47,606 bases of DNA from an uncultured Allobosea sp. (GTDB taxonomy: Bacteria; Pseudomonadota; Alphaproteobacteria; Rhizobiales; Beijerinckiaceae), in assembly GCF_945956895.1 (NCBI RefSeq), contig NZ_CAMFJF010000029.1:1-47606 (forward strand), given 5' to 3'. Shown here one piece after another: positions 9,000-16,700 of this stretch (its first letter is position 1; each line of letters starts with the position of its first letter). Made by a program: the position numbers and the translations under genes. The notes below the pieces were generated by a model that saw nothing but the letters and a program-made list of their open reading frames with translations, did no database searches and was not told where the DNA came from.

Positions 9000-9021
9000 G
9001 GCTTAAGCTTCGCGCCTGGGT

Positions 9022-9194
9022 GTCATTCCGTGCGCGCTGCGGCACGCAAGTGCTGCTGCGCAGACACGGGACCGTTTTCCGGTAAAGGCGCTCTCTGATG
9101 CAAGGGGGCGCCCTTTCGCTTGAAAGAGCCTTCTCGTCCTGCGGTCCCGTGTCTGCGCAGCGGCACTTGCGTGCCGCAGCGCGCACGGGATGAC
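9022..9194. repeat. Long inverted repeat (52-base arms)
   Basis: The left arm (9022-9073) and right arm (9143-9194) are reverse complements at 50 of 52 positions and enclose 69 bases. The arms begin GTCATTCCGTGCGCG and include GCGGCACGCAAGTG. A diverged relative lies at 38847-38979. The element fills the gap between pyrE and the MarR gene, which converge on it, so its hairpin could end transcription from both sides. Confidence 0.85.
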
Positions 9195-9213
9195 GCCCTT
9201 CAAGTAGCGCCCT

Positions 9214-9720
9214 TCAAATCGTGCCCTTCGCCGCTGCGCTGCTGCGCGCTTCCAGCGCCTTGCCGACGCGGCGCATCGCTTCGCCCGCGGCATTGCACTC
9301 CTCGTCGCTGAGCACCTGCATCATCGCCTCGATCTCGGCGACATGGACCGCCATCGCCTTGCGGGTCAGCGCCTCGCCTGCCGGCGTGAGCCAGAGCCGG
9401 CGCAGGCGCTTGTCGGCCTCGTCATTGCGGCGCTCGATCAGGCCGCGCTTCTCCAGCACCGGCAGGAGCATGCTCATGGCGCTGCGCCCGACCAGCAGCT
9501 TCTCGGCCAGCGCCTGCTGCGAGAGACCGGGCGTGTGGAAGATATTGGCGAGCACGTCGTAATGCGCGAGCTGGATATCGAGCGGCGTCAGGGCCTCGGT
9601 GAAGACCTTCTCCCACAGGCTATGGGCGCGGGCGACGGCGATCCAGTTGCGGAAGCGCGGCAGCTCCCAGGGCAGGACCTGGGCCGGGCTTTGGACAGAA
9701 GGCTCTTGCATTTTGTTCAT
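9214..9720 (-). CDS. MarR-family transcriptional regulator
   Basis: A 168-aa winged-helix regulator. The DNA-binding part reads LSQQALAEKLLVGRSAMSMLLPVLEKRGLIERRNDEADKRL in pieces (about 72-112), with the basic wing ADKRLRRLWLTPAGEAL. Flanking helices at both ends would form the dimer interface. The start is ATG at 9720; Met4 at 9711 is an alternative. An inverted repeat, GCTGAAC-N6-GTTCAGC, begins two bases upstream of the start codon, in the 45-base gap to the divergent hydrolase gene. MarR proteins usually repress themselves and the divergent neighbour until a small ligand binds. The ligand is unknown. Confidence 0.92.
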   Translation of the reverse strand: MNKMQEPSVQSPAQVLPWELPRFRNWIAVARAHSLWEKVFTEALTPLDIQLAHYDVLANIFHTPGLSQQALAEKLLVGRSAMSMLLPVLEKRGLIERRNDEADKRLRRLWLTPAGEALTRKAMAVHVAEIEAMMQVLSDEECNAAGEAMRRVGKALEARSSAAAKGTI

Positions 9721-9721
9721 G

Positions 9722-9741
9722 GCTGAACATAATAGTTCAGC
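9722..9741. promoter_or_regulatory. Operator between MarR gene and hydrolase gene
   Basis: GCTGAAC (9722-9728) and GTTCAGC (9735-9741) form a perfect 7-bp inverted repeat around an AT-only 6-base centre. This is the size and symmetry of a MarR dimer site. A further half-site-like TTGAAC follows at 9743-9748. The position would block both divergent promoters. Confidence 0.65.
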
Positions 9742-9765
9742 ATTGAACAAGATCGGATCTTCGCC

Positions 9766-10656
9766 ATGAGCGCTTCCGCCCTCCGTTACATGCGCCCGCT
9801 GGTCCGGGCGGCGAGCTTCGTCGCCCCGGGCGCGACGGGGCGGCTGGCCTTCCGCCTCTTCTGTACCCCGCCGAGGCCGGCAAAGCGAAACGGAAACGGC
9901 AAGGCGAGCGAGCAGGCGCTGCCCGCGCGATTGCAGCAGGCAAGCCTGCGCGCGATTCCGTTCCCTTGCGGGAGCGCGCAGGCCTATGTCTTCGAATCGG
10001 AAACGGGCATTGCGACCCGCACGGTGCTGCTCGTCCATGGCTGGACCGGCGATGCGGCCTCCATGGCGGGTTTCGTCGAGCCACTGCTAGCCGTGGGCTA
10101 TCGGGTCGTCGCCTTCGACCTGCCCGGCCATGGCGCCTCGACCGGGCGCGAACTCAACATTCCGCTCGGCGTCGCGAGCCTCGCCGCCGTGGCGCGGGTG
10201 TTCGGGCCGTTCCGCGCGATCGTCACGCATTCCTTCGGTGGCGCGATCACACTCGCGGCGCTGGCAGGCTCGGTCAGGGGGCAGCCGGCGGTCAGCGCGG
10301 ACCGGCTCGTCCTGATCGCCGCGCCGTCCTCGATCACCGGGATCACCCGGCAATTCGGCCAGGCCATCGGTCTCGGCAGGCGCGGACAGGCTGCGCTGGA
10401 ACGGCGCATCCATGTCGTCGCCGGCAATCCGGTGGAGGCTTTCGAGGCGCCTCTCCAGCTCAAGACGATCGGGCTGCCGACGCTGGTGATCCATGACCGG
10501 CAGGATCGCGAGCTCGGTTTCCAGCATGCGCAGGCACTGGCTGAAGTCGGTCCGTTCGTCCGGTTGGAGGCGACGGAAGGCCTCGGCCATCGCCGTATCC
10601 TGAAGGCGCGGCCGGTGGCCGAGAGCGTGGTGCGCTTTCTCGCAGGCGAGGGCTAA
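9766..10656 (+). CDS. Alpha/beta hydrolase
   Basis: A 296-aa alpha/beta-fold hydrolase. The oxyanion-hole motif LLVHGWTGD is at about 87-95, the nucleophile elbow THSFGG at about 152-157, the acid is likely in IHDRQDRE, and the catalytic histidine is in EGLGHRR near the C-terminus. The first 60 residues are basic and hydrophobic but do not form a clear signal peptide. Divergent control from the shared operator suggests the enzyme deals with a compound sensed by the MarR protein, such as an ester or lactone. The substrate is not known. Confidence 0.88.
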   Translation: MSASALRYMRPLVRAASFVAPGATGRLAFRLFCTPPRPAKRNGNGKASEQALPARLQQASLRAIPFPCGSAQAYVFESETGIATRTVLLVHGWTGDAASMAGFVEPLLAVGYRVVAFDLPGHGASTGRELNIPLGVASLAAVARVFGPFRAIVTHSFGGAITLAALAGSVRGQPAVSADRLVLIAAPSSITGITRQFGQAIGLGRRGQAALERRIHVVAGNPVEAFEAPLQLKTIGLPTLVIHDRQDRELGFQHAQALAEVGPFVRLEATEGLGHRRILKARPVAESVVRFLAGEG

Positions 10657-10686
10657 AAAGCGCCGAGTTTTCTCGGAACCACGACC

Positions 10687-10781
10687 GTCATCCCGGGCTT
10701 GCCCCGGGATCCATCGAAGGACTCCGGAGCTCTACGATGGATCCCGGCTCGGCGCTGCTGCGCAGCTTGTCCGGGATGACG
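10687..10781. repeat. Palindromic repeat, GTCATCCCGG family
   Basis: The element starts CGTCATCCCGGGC and ends CCGGGATGACG, with inner arms around GGATCCATCGA and CGATGGATCC. Relatives occur at 31185-31279 and 44783-44877. It lies between the convergent hydrolase and ferrochelatase genes. Confidence 0.8.
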
Positions 10782-10814
10782 ACGCGGTTCCGTCAGAAAT
10801 CACGAAGAACCAGC

Positions 10815-11879
10815 TCAGAGCCAGCCCATCAATTCGCGCTGGACGACCTCGGCGATGACGTCGATGCCTTCGCAGGAATCGTTCAGGCAGGGCAGATAGG
10901 CGAATTTCTCGCCGCCATGATGCAGGAAGATCTCGCGGTTCTCGCCGTCGAGCTCTTCCAGCGTCTCCAGGCAATCGGCCGAGAAGCCGGGCGCGACGAT
11001 TGCCATCGACTTCTTGCCGGCCTGCGCCAGCGCCTTCACCGTCTCGTCGGTATAGGGCTGGAGCCACTCGTCCGGGCCGAAGCGCGACTGGAAGGTCAGC
11101 GGGAACTGTTCCTCGGAAAGGCCGAGCTCGGCGCGCAGCAGGCGCCAGGTCTTCACGCACTGGCAGTAATAGGGGTCGCCCTTCAGCAGATATTCCTTCG
11201 GCATGCCGTGGAAGGAGCAAAGGATGACCTCGGGCTCGAAGTCGAGCTTCGCCAGCGAGGCGCGCATCGAGCGGGCGAGCGCGCCGATATAGACGGGGTC
11301 GTCGTGATAGGGCGGGGCGACGCGCACCGAAGGCTGCCAGCGCATTTCCATCAGCGCGCGAAAGGCCTGGTCGCAGGCGGTGGCGGAGGTCGGCGCGGCA
11401 TATTGCGGATAGAGCGGTACCAGCAGGATGCGGTCGCAGCCCTGGTCGAGCAGCGCCTTCAAGCGGCTCTTCACATCGGGGAAGCCGTAGCGCATCGCCC
11501 AGTCGAAGACGACGCGCTCGCCGGCGAGCGGCTTCAGACGCTCGGCGAGCTGCTCGGTCTGCGAGCGGGTGATGGTCTTGAGCGGACCCTCGTCGCGTTC
11601 CTTGTTCCAGATCGAGGCGTAGTCCTTGCCCTTCCGGCCCGGCCGCGTCGACAGGATGATCAGGTTGAGGATCGGCCACCATTTCCAGCGGGGCTCCTCG
11701 ATGACGCGGCGGTCGGAGAGGAATTCCTTGAGATAGGCGCGCATCGGCCAGTAGCCGGTGCCCTCGGGCGTGCCGAGATTCATCAGCAGCACGCCGATGC
11801 GTCCGTATTGCACTTTGGGATGATCCGACGGCAGCGAAGCGGTCTCGCGGCTGGACGCCGTGGCAATGTCAGCGGTCAT
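10815..11879 (-). CDS. hemH: Ferrochelatase
   Basis: A 354-aa enzyme that inserts ferrous iron into protoporphyrin IX, the last step of haem synthesis. The start is ATG at 11879, eight bases after AAGGAGAG. Family landmarks are GVLLMNLGTPE (about 29-39), LLVPLYPQYAAPTSA, the metal-site histidine in CSFHGMPKEY, and the catalytic glutamate region VAPGFSADCLETLEEL. Several cysteines (YYCQC, SADC, CLNDSC) could serve an iron-sulphur centre, as reported for some bacterial ferrochelatases, but I cannot confirm that from sequence alone. The protein is probably membrane-associated on the cytoplasmic side. Confidence 0.95.
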   Translation of the reverse strand: MTADIATASSRETASLPSDHPKVQYGRIGVLLMNLGTPEGTGYWPMRAYLKEFLSDRRVIEEPRWKWWPILNLIILSTRPGRKGKDYASIWNKERDEGPLKTITRSQTEQLAERLKPLAGERVVFDWAMRYGFPDVKSRLKALLDQGCDRILLVPLYPQYAAPTSATACDQAFRALMEMRWQPSVRVAPPYHDDPVYIGALARSMRASLAKLDFEPEVILCSFHGMPKEYLLKGDPYYCQCVKTWRLLRAELGLSEEQFPLTFQSRFGPDEWLQPYTDETVKALAQAGKKSMAIVAPGFSADCLETLEELDGENREIFLHHGGEKFAYLPCLNDSCEGIDVIAEVVQRELMGWL

Positions 11880-11946
11880 GAGCGCAGGCTCTCCTTAGAT
11901 CGCCGCGCGTCCTACCGGGCGCGAGGTGGCGATCTATCTCTTTCGG

Positions 11947-11996
11947 GAGCATCGGATTTCTCCGAAAACCGGAATCCACTTTTCGGTCCGATGCTC
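11947..11996. repeat. Palindromic repeat, GAGCATCGGA family
   Basis: GAGCATCGGA at the left is mirrored by TCCGATGCTC at the right, with inner arms CCGAAAA and TTTTCGG. This 50-base element is of a type scattered through many Hyphomicrobiales genomes. It lies in the hemH/nucleotidase gap. Confidence 0.7.
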
Positions 11997-12164
11997 TGCC
12001 CTCGTGATTTAGACGAGTTCGCGCTTTCGTCCAGCCTTGAAGCCCTCCGAAAGGCGAGGTGCGACATTGCCGCCGTCGGCTTCCTCGGACATCTCGGCCT
12101 CTGGCCAGCCCGGCCCCGGTCTTGCTAGTCTGGCGTCGTTCTCAAGACATAAGGGGCGCCCGCC

Positions 12165-13685
12165 ATGACGAAGCTCACCCGCCGCAAGGCTCTCGGCGTT
12201 CTGGCGGCTCCGGCGACGCTCGCCGCGACCGCGCCCGTGGCGATGGCCCAGCAGCCGGCGCCGAGCTTCACGCTCCTGCTCGTCAACGACATCTACAAGA
12301 TGAGCGACGACAAGGGGCGCGGCGGCTTCGCCCGCGCCGCAGGGATTGCCAAGGCCGAGCGGGCGAGGGGCGTGCCGGTGCTGTTCTGCCATGCGGGCGA
12401 TTGCTACTCGCCCTCGCTGATGTCGGGCTTCGACCAGGGCGCGCATATCGTCGCCATGCAGAACAAGATGGGCCTCGACGTCTTCGTGCCCGGGAACCAC
12501 GAATTCGATTTCGGCAAGGACAACTATCTCAAGCTGACGGCGGCGCAGACCTATCCGACATTCGCCGCCAATCTGCGCGACGCCGGCGGGAACGTGTTGC
12601 CCGGTCACAAGGATTCGCAGATCTTTGAACTCGGCGGCATCAAGGTCGGGGTCATTGGCACGACCTTCGATCCGACGCCCCAGCTCTCGAATCCCGGCGA
12701 CCTGAAATTCTCCTCGACGATGGAGGCGCTGCGCCGCGAGGCCAAGACCCTGAAGGGGCAGGGCGCCGATATCCTCGTCGCCGTCGTCCATGCCGACCGG
12801 GCCATGGATTACGAGATCGTGCGCTCTCGCGTCGTCGACATCGTGCTCACCGGCCACGACCATGACCTCGCCATCGCCTATGACGGCAAGGTCGTGATGG
12901 TCGAGTCGAACGAGGAGGGTAATTACGTCACCGCGATCGACATCGCCGTGAGCGTCCGGGGCGAGGGCGCCGCGCGGCAGGTCTCGTGGACGCCGACCTT
13001 CCGCGTCAACGATTCCCGCTCGGCGACACCGGACCCGGATGTCGCGGCCATCGTGAAAGGTTACGAATCGGAGCTGTCGAAGGAGCTCGACGTCGATATC
13101 GCGACGCTCGCGGCACCGCTCGATTCCCGTACCGGTGTCATCCGTACGCAGGAGACCGCGATCGGCAACCTGATCGCCGATGCGATCCGCTCCGCGACCG
13201 GCGCCCAGCTTGCCATCACCAATGCCGGCGGCATTCGTGCCAACAAGCAATATGCGGCCGGGCAGAAACTCACGCGCCGCGACGTGCTGAGCGAGCTGCC
13301 CTTCGGCAATGCCACGGTGATGGTCGAGATCACCGGCAAGGACGTGAAGGACGCGATCGAGAACGGGTTGCGCGATGCGCCGCAGGGCGCCGGGCGCTTC
13401 CCCGTCGTCTCCGGGCTCAAGTTCGAGGCCGATCTCAAGCAGCCGCAGGGTTCGCGCGTCACCGCGGTCACGGTTGACGGCAAGCCGATCGATCCCGCGG
13501 CCAAGTACACCGTGGCTTCCAACAACTTCATGCTGGAAGGCGGCGACGGCTACACGGCGCTCGGTCGCGGCCGGACGTTGCTCGGCCTCACCGACGGCAA
13601 GCTGATGGCGAACGAGGTGATGGTCTATGTCCGCAAGCTCGGCACGGTCGACGCCAAGGTCGAGGGGCGGGCGGTCCTGAAGTGA
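12165..13685 (+). CDS. Exported 5'-nucleotidase/metallophosphatase family protein
   Basis: A 506-aa protein of the UshA-like family that hydrolyses nucleotides or related phosphoesters in the periplasm. The N-terminus TRRKALGVLAAPATLAATAP with AMAQQ suggests Tat export. The metallophosphatase domain has HAGDCYSPS, PGNHEFDFG and TGHDHDLA. The first metal motif is NDIYKM, where many relatives have NDxHG, so the histidine usually found there is absent. The C-terminal domain has NLIADAI, ITNAGGIRA and the substrate-stacking motif LEGGDGYTALG. The stop overlaps the next gene start in GTGA, coupling it to the uracil-DNA glycosylase. The substrate may be a nucleotide, but this is unproven. Confidence 0.88.
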   Translation: MTKLTRRKALGVLAAPATLAATAPVAMAQQPAPSFTLLLVNDIYKMSDDKGRGGFARAAGIAKAERARGVPVLFCHAGDCYSPSLMSGFDQGAHIVAMQNKMGLDVFVPGNHEFDFGKDNYLKLTAAQTYPTFAANLRDAGGNVLPGHKDSQIFELGGIKVGVIGTTFDPTPQLSNPGDLKFSSTMEALRREAKTLKGQGADILVAVVHADRAMDYEIVRSRVVDIVLTGHDHDLAIAYDGKVVMVESNEEGNYVTAIDIAVSVRGEGAARQVSWTPTFRVNDSRSATPDPDVAAIVKGYESELSKELDVDIATLAAPLDSRTGVIRTQETAIGNLIADAIRSATGAQLAITNAGGIRANKQYAAGQKLTRRDVLSELPFGNATVMVEITGKDVKDAIENGLRDAPQGAGRFPVVSGLKFEADLKQPQGSRVTAVTVDGKPIDPAAKYTVASNNFMLEGGDGYTALGRGRTLLGLTDGKLMANEVMVYVRKLGTVDAKVEGRAVLK

Positions 13686-14380
13686 GCTGCAAGACAGCGC
13701 TCGCGGCCTTCCTGGCGAGCGAGGGGGCACGGGGCTGGCGCGAATTGCCGGTCTTCTCTGCTGCTGGAGCAGCCGCGCGGGCCTGCGCAGCCGTCGATGC
13801 CGAGCGGTTGGCGGGGCACGTCGTGGCGCCGGCTCCGGAGCGGGTCTTCGCCGCGCTGGCTCTGACGCCGCTCGACACGGTCCGGGCCGTCATCTTGGGA
13901 CAGGACCCCTATCCGACGCCGGGCCATGCCAACGGGCTCGCCTTTTCCTATGTCGGCCCGCCGCCGCTGCCGCGTTCGCTCGTCAATATCTACAAGGAGC
14001 GGGCGGAGGATCTGGCCGAACCTGCGTCCTTGGACGGAGACCTGACGCGCTGGGCGAAACAGGGCGTGCTGCTGCTCAACACCGCGCTGACGGTGCGGGA
14101 GGGCGCGAGCAAGGCCGGCTCGCATCTCTCGCTCGGCTGGGGCGCGGTGACCGATGCGGTGATTGCGGCGGTCTCGCGCCAGCAGCCGCATGTCGCGTTC
14201 CTGCTCTGGGGCAACCCGGCGCAAGCCAAGCGAGGCTTGATCGACGAGAGCCGGCATCTGGTGATCGCCAGCGCGCATCCCTCGCCCCTCTCGGCGCGGC
14301 GCGGCTTCTTCGGCTCGAAGCCGTTCAGCCGGGCGAACGCCTGGCTGGAGGGGCAGGGGGAGAAGCCGATCGCTTGGTGA
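13682..14380 (+). CDS. ung: Uracil-DNA glycosylase, family 1
   Basis: A 232-aa base-excision repair enzyme that removes uracil from DNA. The catalytic water-activating motif is GQDPYPTPGHANGLAFS (about 73-89), the uracil pocket is LLLNTALTV, and the HPSPLSARRGFFGSKPF loop carries the catalytic histidine. The start GTG sits in the four-base overlap GTGA with the preceding gene. Pro replaces the usual His after DPY, a substitution I regard as common in this lineage. Overlap with a nucleotidase family gene suggests shared transcription, not necessarily shared function. Confidence 0.93.
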   Translation: MSCKTALAAFLASEGARGWRELPVFSAAGAAARACAAVDAERLAGHVVAPAPERVFAALALTPLDTVRAVILGQDPYPTPGHANGLAFSYVGPPPLPRSLVNIYKERAEDLAEPASLDGDLTRWAKQGVLLLNTALTVREGASKAGSHLSLGWGAVTDAVIAAVSRQQPHVAFLLWGNPAQAKRGLIDESRHLVIASAHPSPLSARRGFFGSKPFSRANAWLEGQGEKPIAW

Positions 14381-14390
14381 AGGACGCTGT

Positions 14391-14483
14391 CGTCATGGTC
14401 GGGCTTGTCCCGACCATCCACGTCTTCACCGATGCAATGCTGTGTTCAAGACGTGGATGCTCGCCACAAGGGCGAGCATGACG
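14391..14483. repeat. Palindromic repeat, GTCATGGTCGG family
   Basis: CGTCATGGTCGGGC...GAGCATGACG encloses ATCCACGTCTT and its complement AAGACGTGGAT. It lies between the convergent ung and PaaK-like genes and may serve as a shared terminator. Confidence 0.75.
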
Positions 14484-14508
14484 GCTCAGCTCGCTGCAGG
14501 ACGGGACT

Positions 14509-15741
14509 TTACCCCACCGGCCGCTCATCGGCGATGACCTTGCCGTCGTTCGGCAACGCGCCGAGCGGCAGAATCTCCACCGCCCCTTTGAGCTTCGTCA
14601 CCTGCTGCAAGGTCGAGGAGATCGCGTCGACGAAGCCTGCAGGCTCGGCATAGATCTCGGCCTTCAACGTCATCGTGTCGGTCTCGTTGGCGCGGCCGAC
14701 GACGAGACGCAGCTTGGCGATCTCGGCATGGCGCTTGGCGATCTCGGCGACCTGTTCGGGACGCACGAACATGCCCTTGATCTTCGCCGTCTGGTCGGCG
14801 CGGCCCATCCAGCCCTTGATCCGGGTGTTGCTACGCCCGCAGGCGCTGACACCCGGCAGTGCGGCGGTGAGGTCGCCGACCGCGAGCCTGATCTGGGGAT
14901 GATGAGGGTCGAGATTGGTGATCACGACCTCGCCGACCTCGCCTTCGGGGACGGGGTCTCCCGTGCCGGGCCGGACGATCTCGACGATCAGGTTCTCGTT
15001 CAGAACCATGCCTTCGCGAGCAGAGGTCTCATAGGCGATGACGCCGACATCGGCGGTGGCATAGAGCTGGTAGGCGTCGATGCCGCGCTCCCTGACCCAG
15101 GCCTGGAGCGAGGGCGGGAAGGCGGCGCCGGAAACGACAGCGCGCTTGATCGAGGAGATGTCGACGCCGCGCGTCTCGGCCGCCTCGATCAGGATCTTCA
15201 GGAAGTCGGGTGTGCCGACATAGGCACTCGGCCGATAGGCGGAGATCACCTCCATCTGTTGCTCGGTATTGCCGGGGCCAGCCGGGATCACGGCGCAATG
15301 GAGCGCACGGGCGGCGGAATCCAGGATGAAGCCGCCCGGCGTCAGGTGATAGCTCAGCGTGTTCAGCACGATGTCGCCGGCCCGGAAGCCGGCGGCGTAG
15401 AGGCCGCGTGCGGCGCCCCAGGCGTCGCTTGCGGTGCCTTCCGGCTCGAAGATCGGGCCTGGCGAGGTGAAGAGCCGACCGAAGGAGCCGGGCTGTTCCG
15501 CGACGAAGCCACCGAAGGGCAGGGCGGCCTTCTGCAGGGCAGGGAGTTCCGCCTTGCGGAGGATCGGCAGGCTGGCCAGCGCCTTGCGGTCGGTGATGGC
15601 GGCAGGGTCGATCCCGGCAAGCCTTTCGGCATAGGCCGGCGCCCGCATCGCCGCTGCCAGCACCGCCGGCAGGCGGGCGAAGAGATCGGCCTCGCGCACG
15701 GCAGGCGAACGGGTTTCGAGCGCGTCGTGGTGCTCTGTCAT
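14509..15741 (-). CDS. PaaK-like (phenylacetate-CoA ligase family) adenylating enzyme
   Basis: A 410-aa member of the phenylacetate-CoA ligase branch of AMP-forming enzymes, expected to activate a carboxylic acid as an acyl adenylate and then CoA thioester. The usual Ser/Thr/Gly/Lys phosphate loop is replaced by FTSPGPIFEPEG (about 91-102), a known variant in this branch. YATADVGVIAYE holds the adenine/acid residue positions, and the hinge and C-terminal lid are at GRADQTAKIKGMFVRPEQ. It is the last gene of the liv operon, 43 bases after livF. The position points to processing of whatever the transporter imports, possibly an aromatic acid. The start ATG has a weak ribosome site. Confidence 0.85.
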   Translation of the reverse strand: MTEHHDALETRSPAVREADLFARLPAVLAAAMRAPAYAERLAGIDPAAITDRKALASLPILRKAELPALQKAALPFGGFVAEQPGSFGRLFTSPGPIFEPEGTASDAWGAARGLYAAGFRAGDIVLNTLSYHLTPGGFILDSAARALHCAVIPAGPGNTEQQMEVISAYRPSAYVGTPDFLKILIEAAETRGVDISSIKRAVVSGAAFPPSLQAWVRERGIDAYQLYATADVGVIAYETSAREGMVLNENLIVEIVRPGTGDPVPEGEVGEVVITNLDPHHPQIRLAVGDLTAALPGVSACGRSNTRIKGWMGRADQTAKIKGMFVRPEQVAEIAKRHAEIAKLRLVVGRANETDTMTLKAEIYAEPAGFVDAISSTLQQVTKLKGAVEILPLGALPNDGKVIADERPVG

Positions 15742-15784
15742 GGCAAGGTCTCGTCTGTCGGGTGCGGTGCCGGATCGCTAGGGG

Positions 15785-16630
15785 TCACGACAGCCAGCGC
15801 TTGCGGCGCTTGTAGCTCTTCACCTCGCGGAAGGACTTCTTGTTGCCCTCGGCGACGCCGAGATAGAATTCCTTCACGTCCTCGTTCTCGCGCAGCATCC
15901 TGGCCTCGCCGTCCATGACGACGCGGCCAGTCTCCATGATGTAGCCATAGGTGGCGTAGCGCAGCGCCATGTTGGTGTTCTGCTCGGCGACGAGGAAGGA
16001 GACGCCCTCGTCGGCATTGAGCTGGCGGACGATCTCGAAGATCTCCTCGACGATCTGCGGGGCGAGACCCATCGAGGGCTCGTCGAGCAGGATCATCTTG
16101 GGGTTCGACATCATGGCGCGGCCAATGGCGCACATCTGCTGCTCGCCACCGGAGGTGTAGCCGGCCTGCGAGCCCCGGCGCTGCTTCAGCCGCGGGAACA
16201 GGGTGTAGATTTTCTCGAGGTCGCGCTTGATCGCGGCATTGCCGTCGCGGCGAGTGAAGGCGCCGGTGAGCAGGTTCTCCTCGATCGAGAGATGGCCGAA
16301 GCAGTGCCGGCCTTCCATGACCTGGATGCAACCGCGCCGCACCAGCTCGTTGGGCGAGAGCTTGTCGACGCGCTCGCCGTCGAAGACGATCGAGCCCTTG
16401 GTGACCTCACCGCGCTCGGCTTTGAGCAGGTTGGAGATCGCCTTCAGCGTCGTGGTCTTGCCGGCGCCATTGGCACCGAGGATCGCAACGATGCCCTGGC
16501 GGGGCACGGTGAGCGAGACGCCCTTCAGCACCAGCACGACATGGTCGTAGATGACCTCGATATTGTTGAGCGACAGGATGGTGTCGCTCGCGGTCGCGGC
16601 GGTTGGCTTTTCGAGGGTGGCGGTCGACAT
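15785..16630 (-). CDS. livF: Branched-chain-type ABC transporter ATPase LivF
   Basis: A 281-aa cytoplasmic ATPase that powers the transporter with LivG. Walker A GANGAGKT is at 52-59, the signature is TSGGEQQ, and Walker B is MILLDEPSMGLAP with the switch histidine position replaced by Gln in AEQNTNMAL, as is normal for LivF. The start ATG at 16630 follows GGGAGAGG. A basic C-terminal tail (SYKRRKRWLS) extends beyond the family core. It is transcribed after livK and before the PaaK-like gene. Confidence 0.93.
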   Translation of the reverse strand: MSTATLEKPTAATASDTILSLNNIEVIYDHVVLVLKGVSLTVPRQGIVAILGANGAGKTTTLKAISNLLKAERGEVTKGSIVFDGERVDKLSPNELVRRGCIQVMEGRHCFGHLSIEENLLTGAFTRRDGNAAIKRDLEKIYTLFPRLKQRRGSQAGYTSGGEQQMCAIGRAMMSNPKMILLDEPSMGLAPQIVEEIFEIVRQLNADEGVSFLVAEQNTNMALRYATYGYIMETGRVVMDGEARMLRENEDVKEFYLGVAEGNKKSFREVKSYKRRKRWLS

Positions 16631-16700
16631 CGGCCTCTCCCGGACAATCGGTATCGAAGGGATGCCGGCAGCGGGGATTCCGCCGCCGGCTGCCGTCAGA

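Noticed and set aside
13898..13948. Pro in place of His in the uracil-DNA glycosylase GQDPY motif as a loss of function
   Set aside because: The catalytic Asp and the later His motif are intact, and to my knowledge this substitution is common in alphaproteobacterial enzymes.
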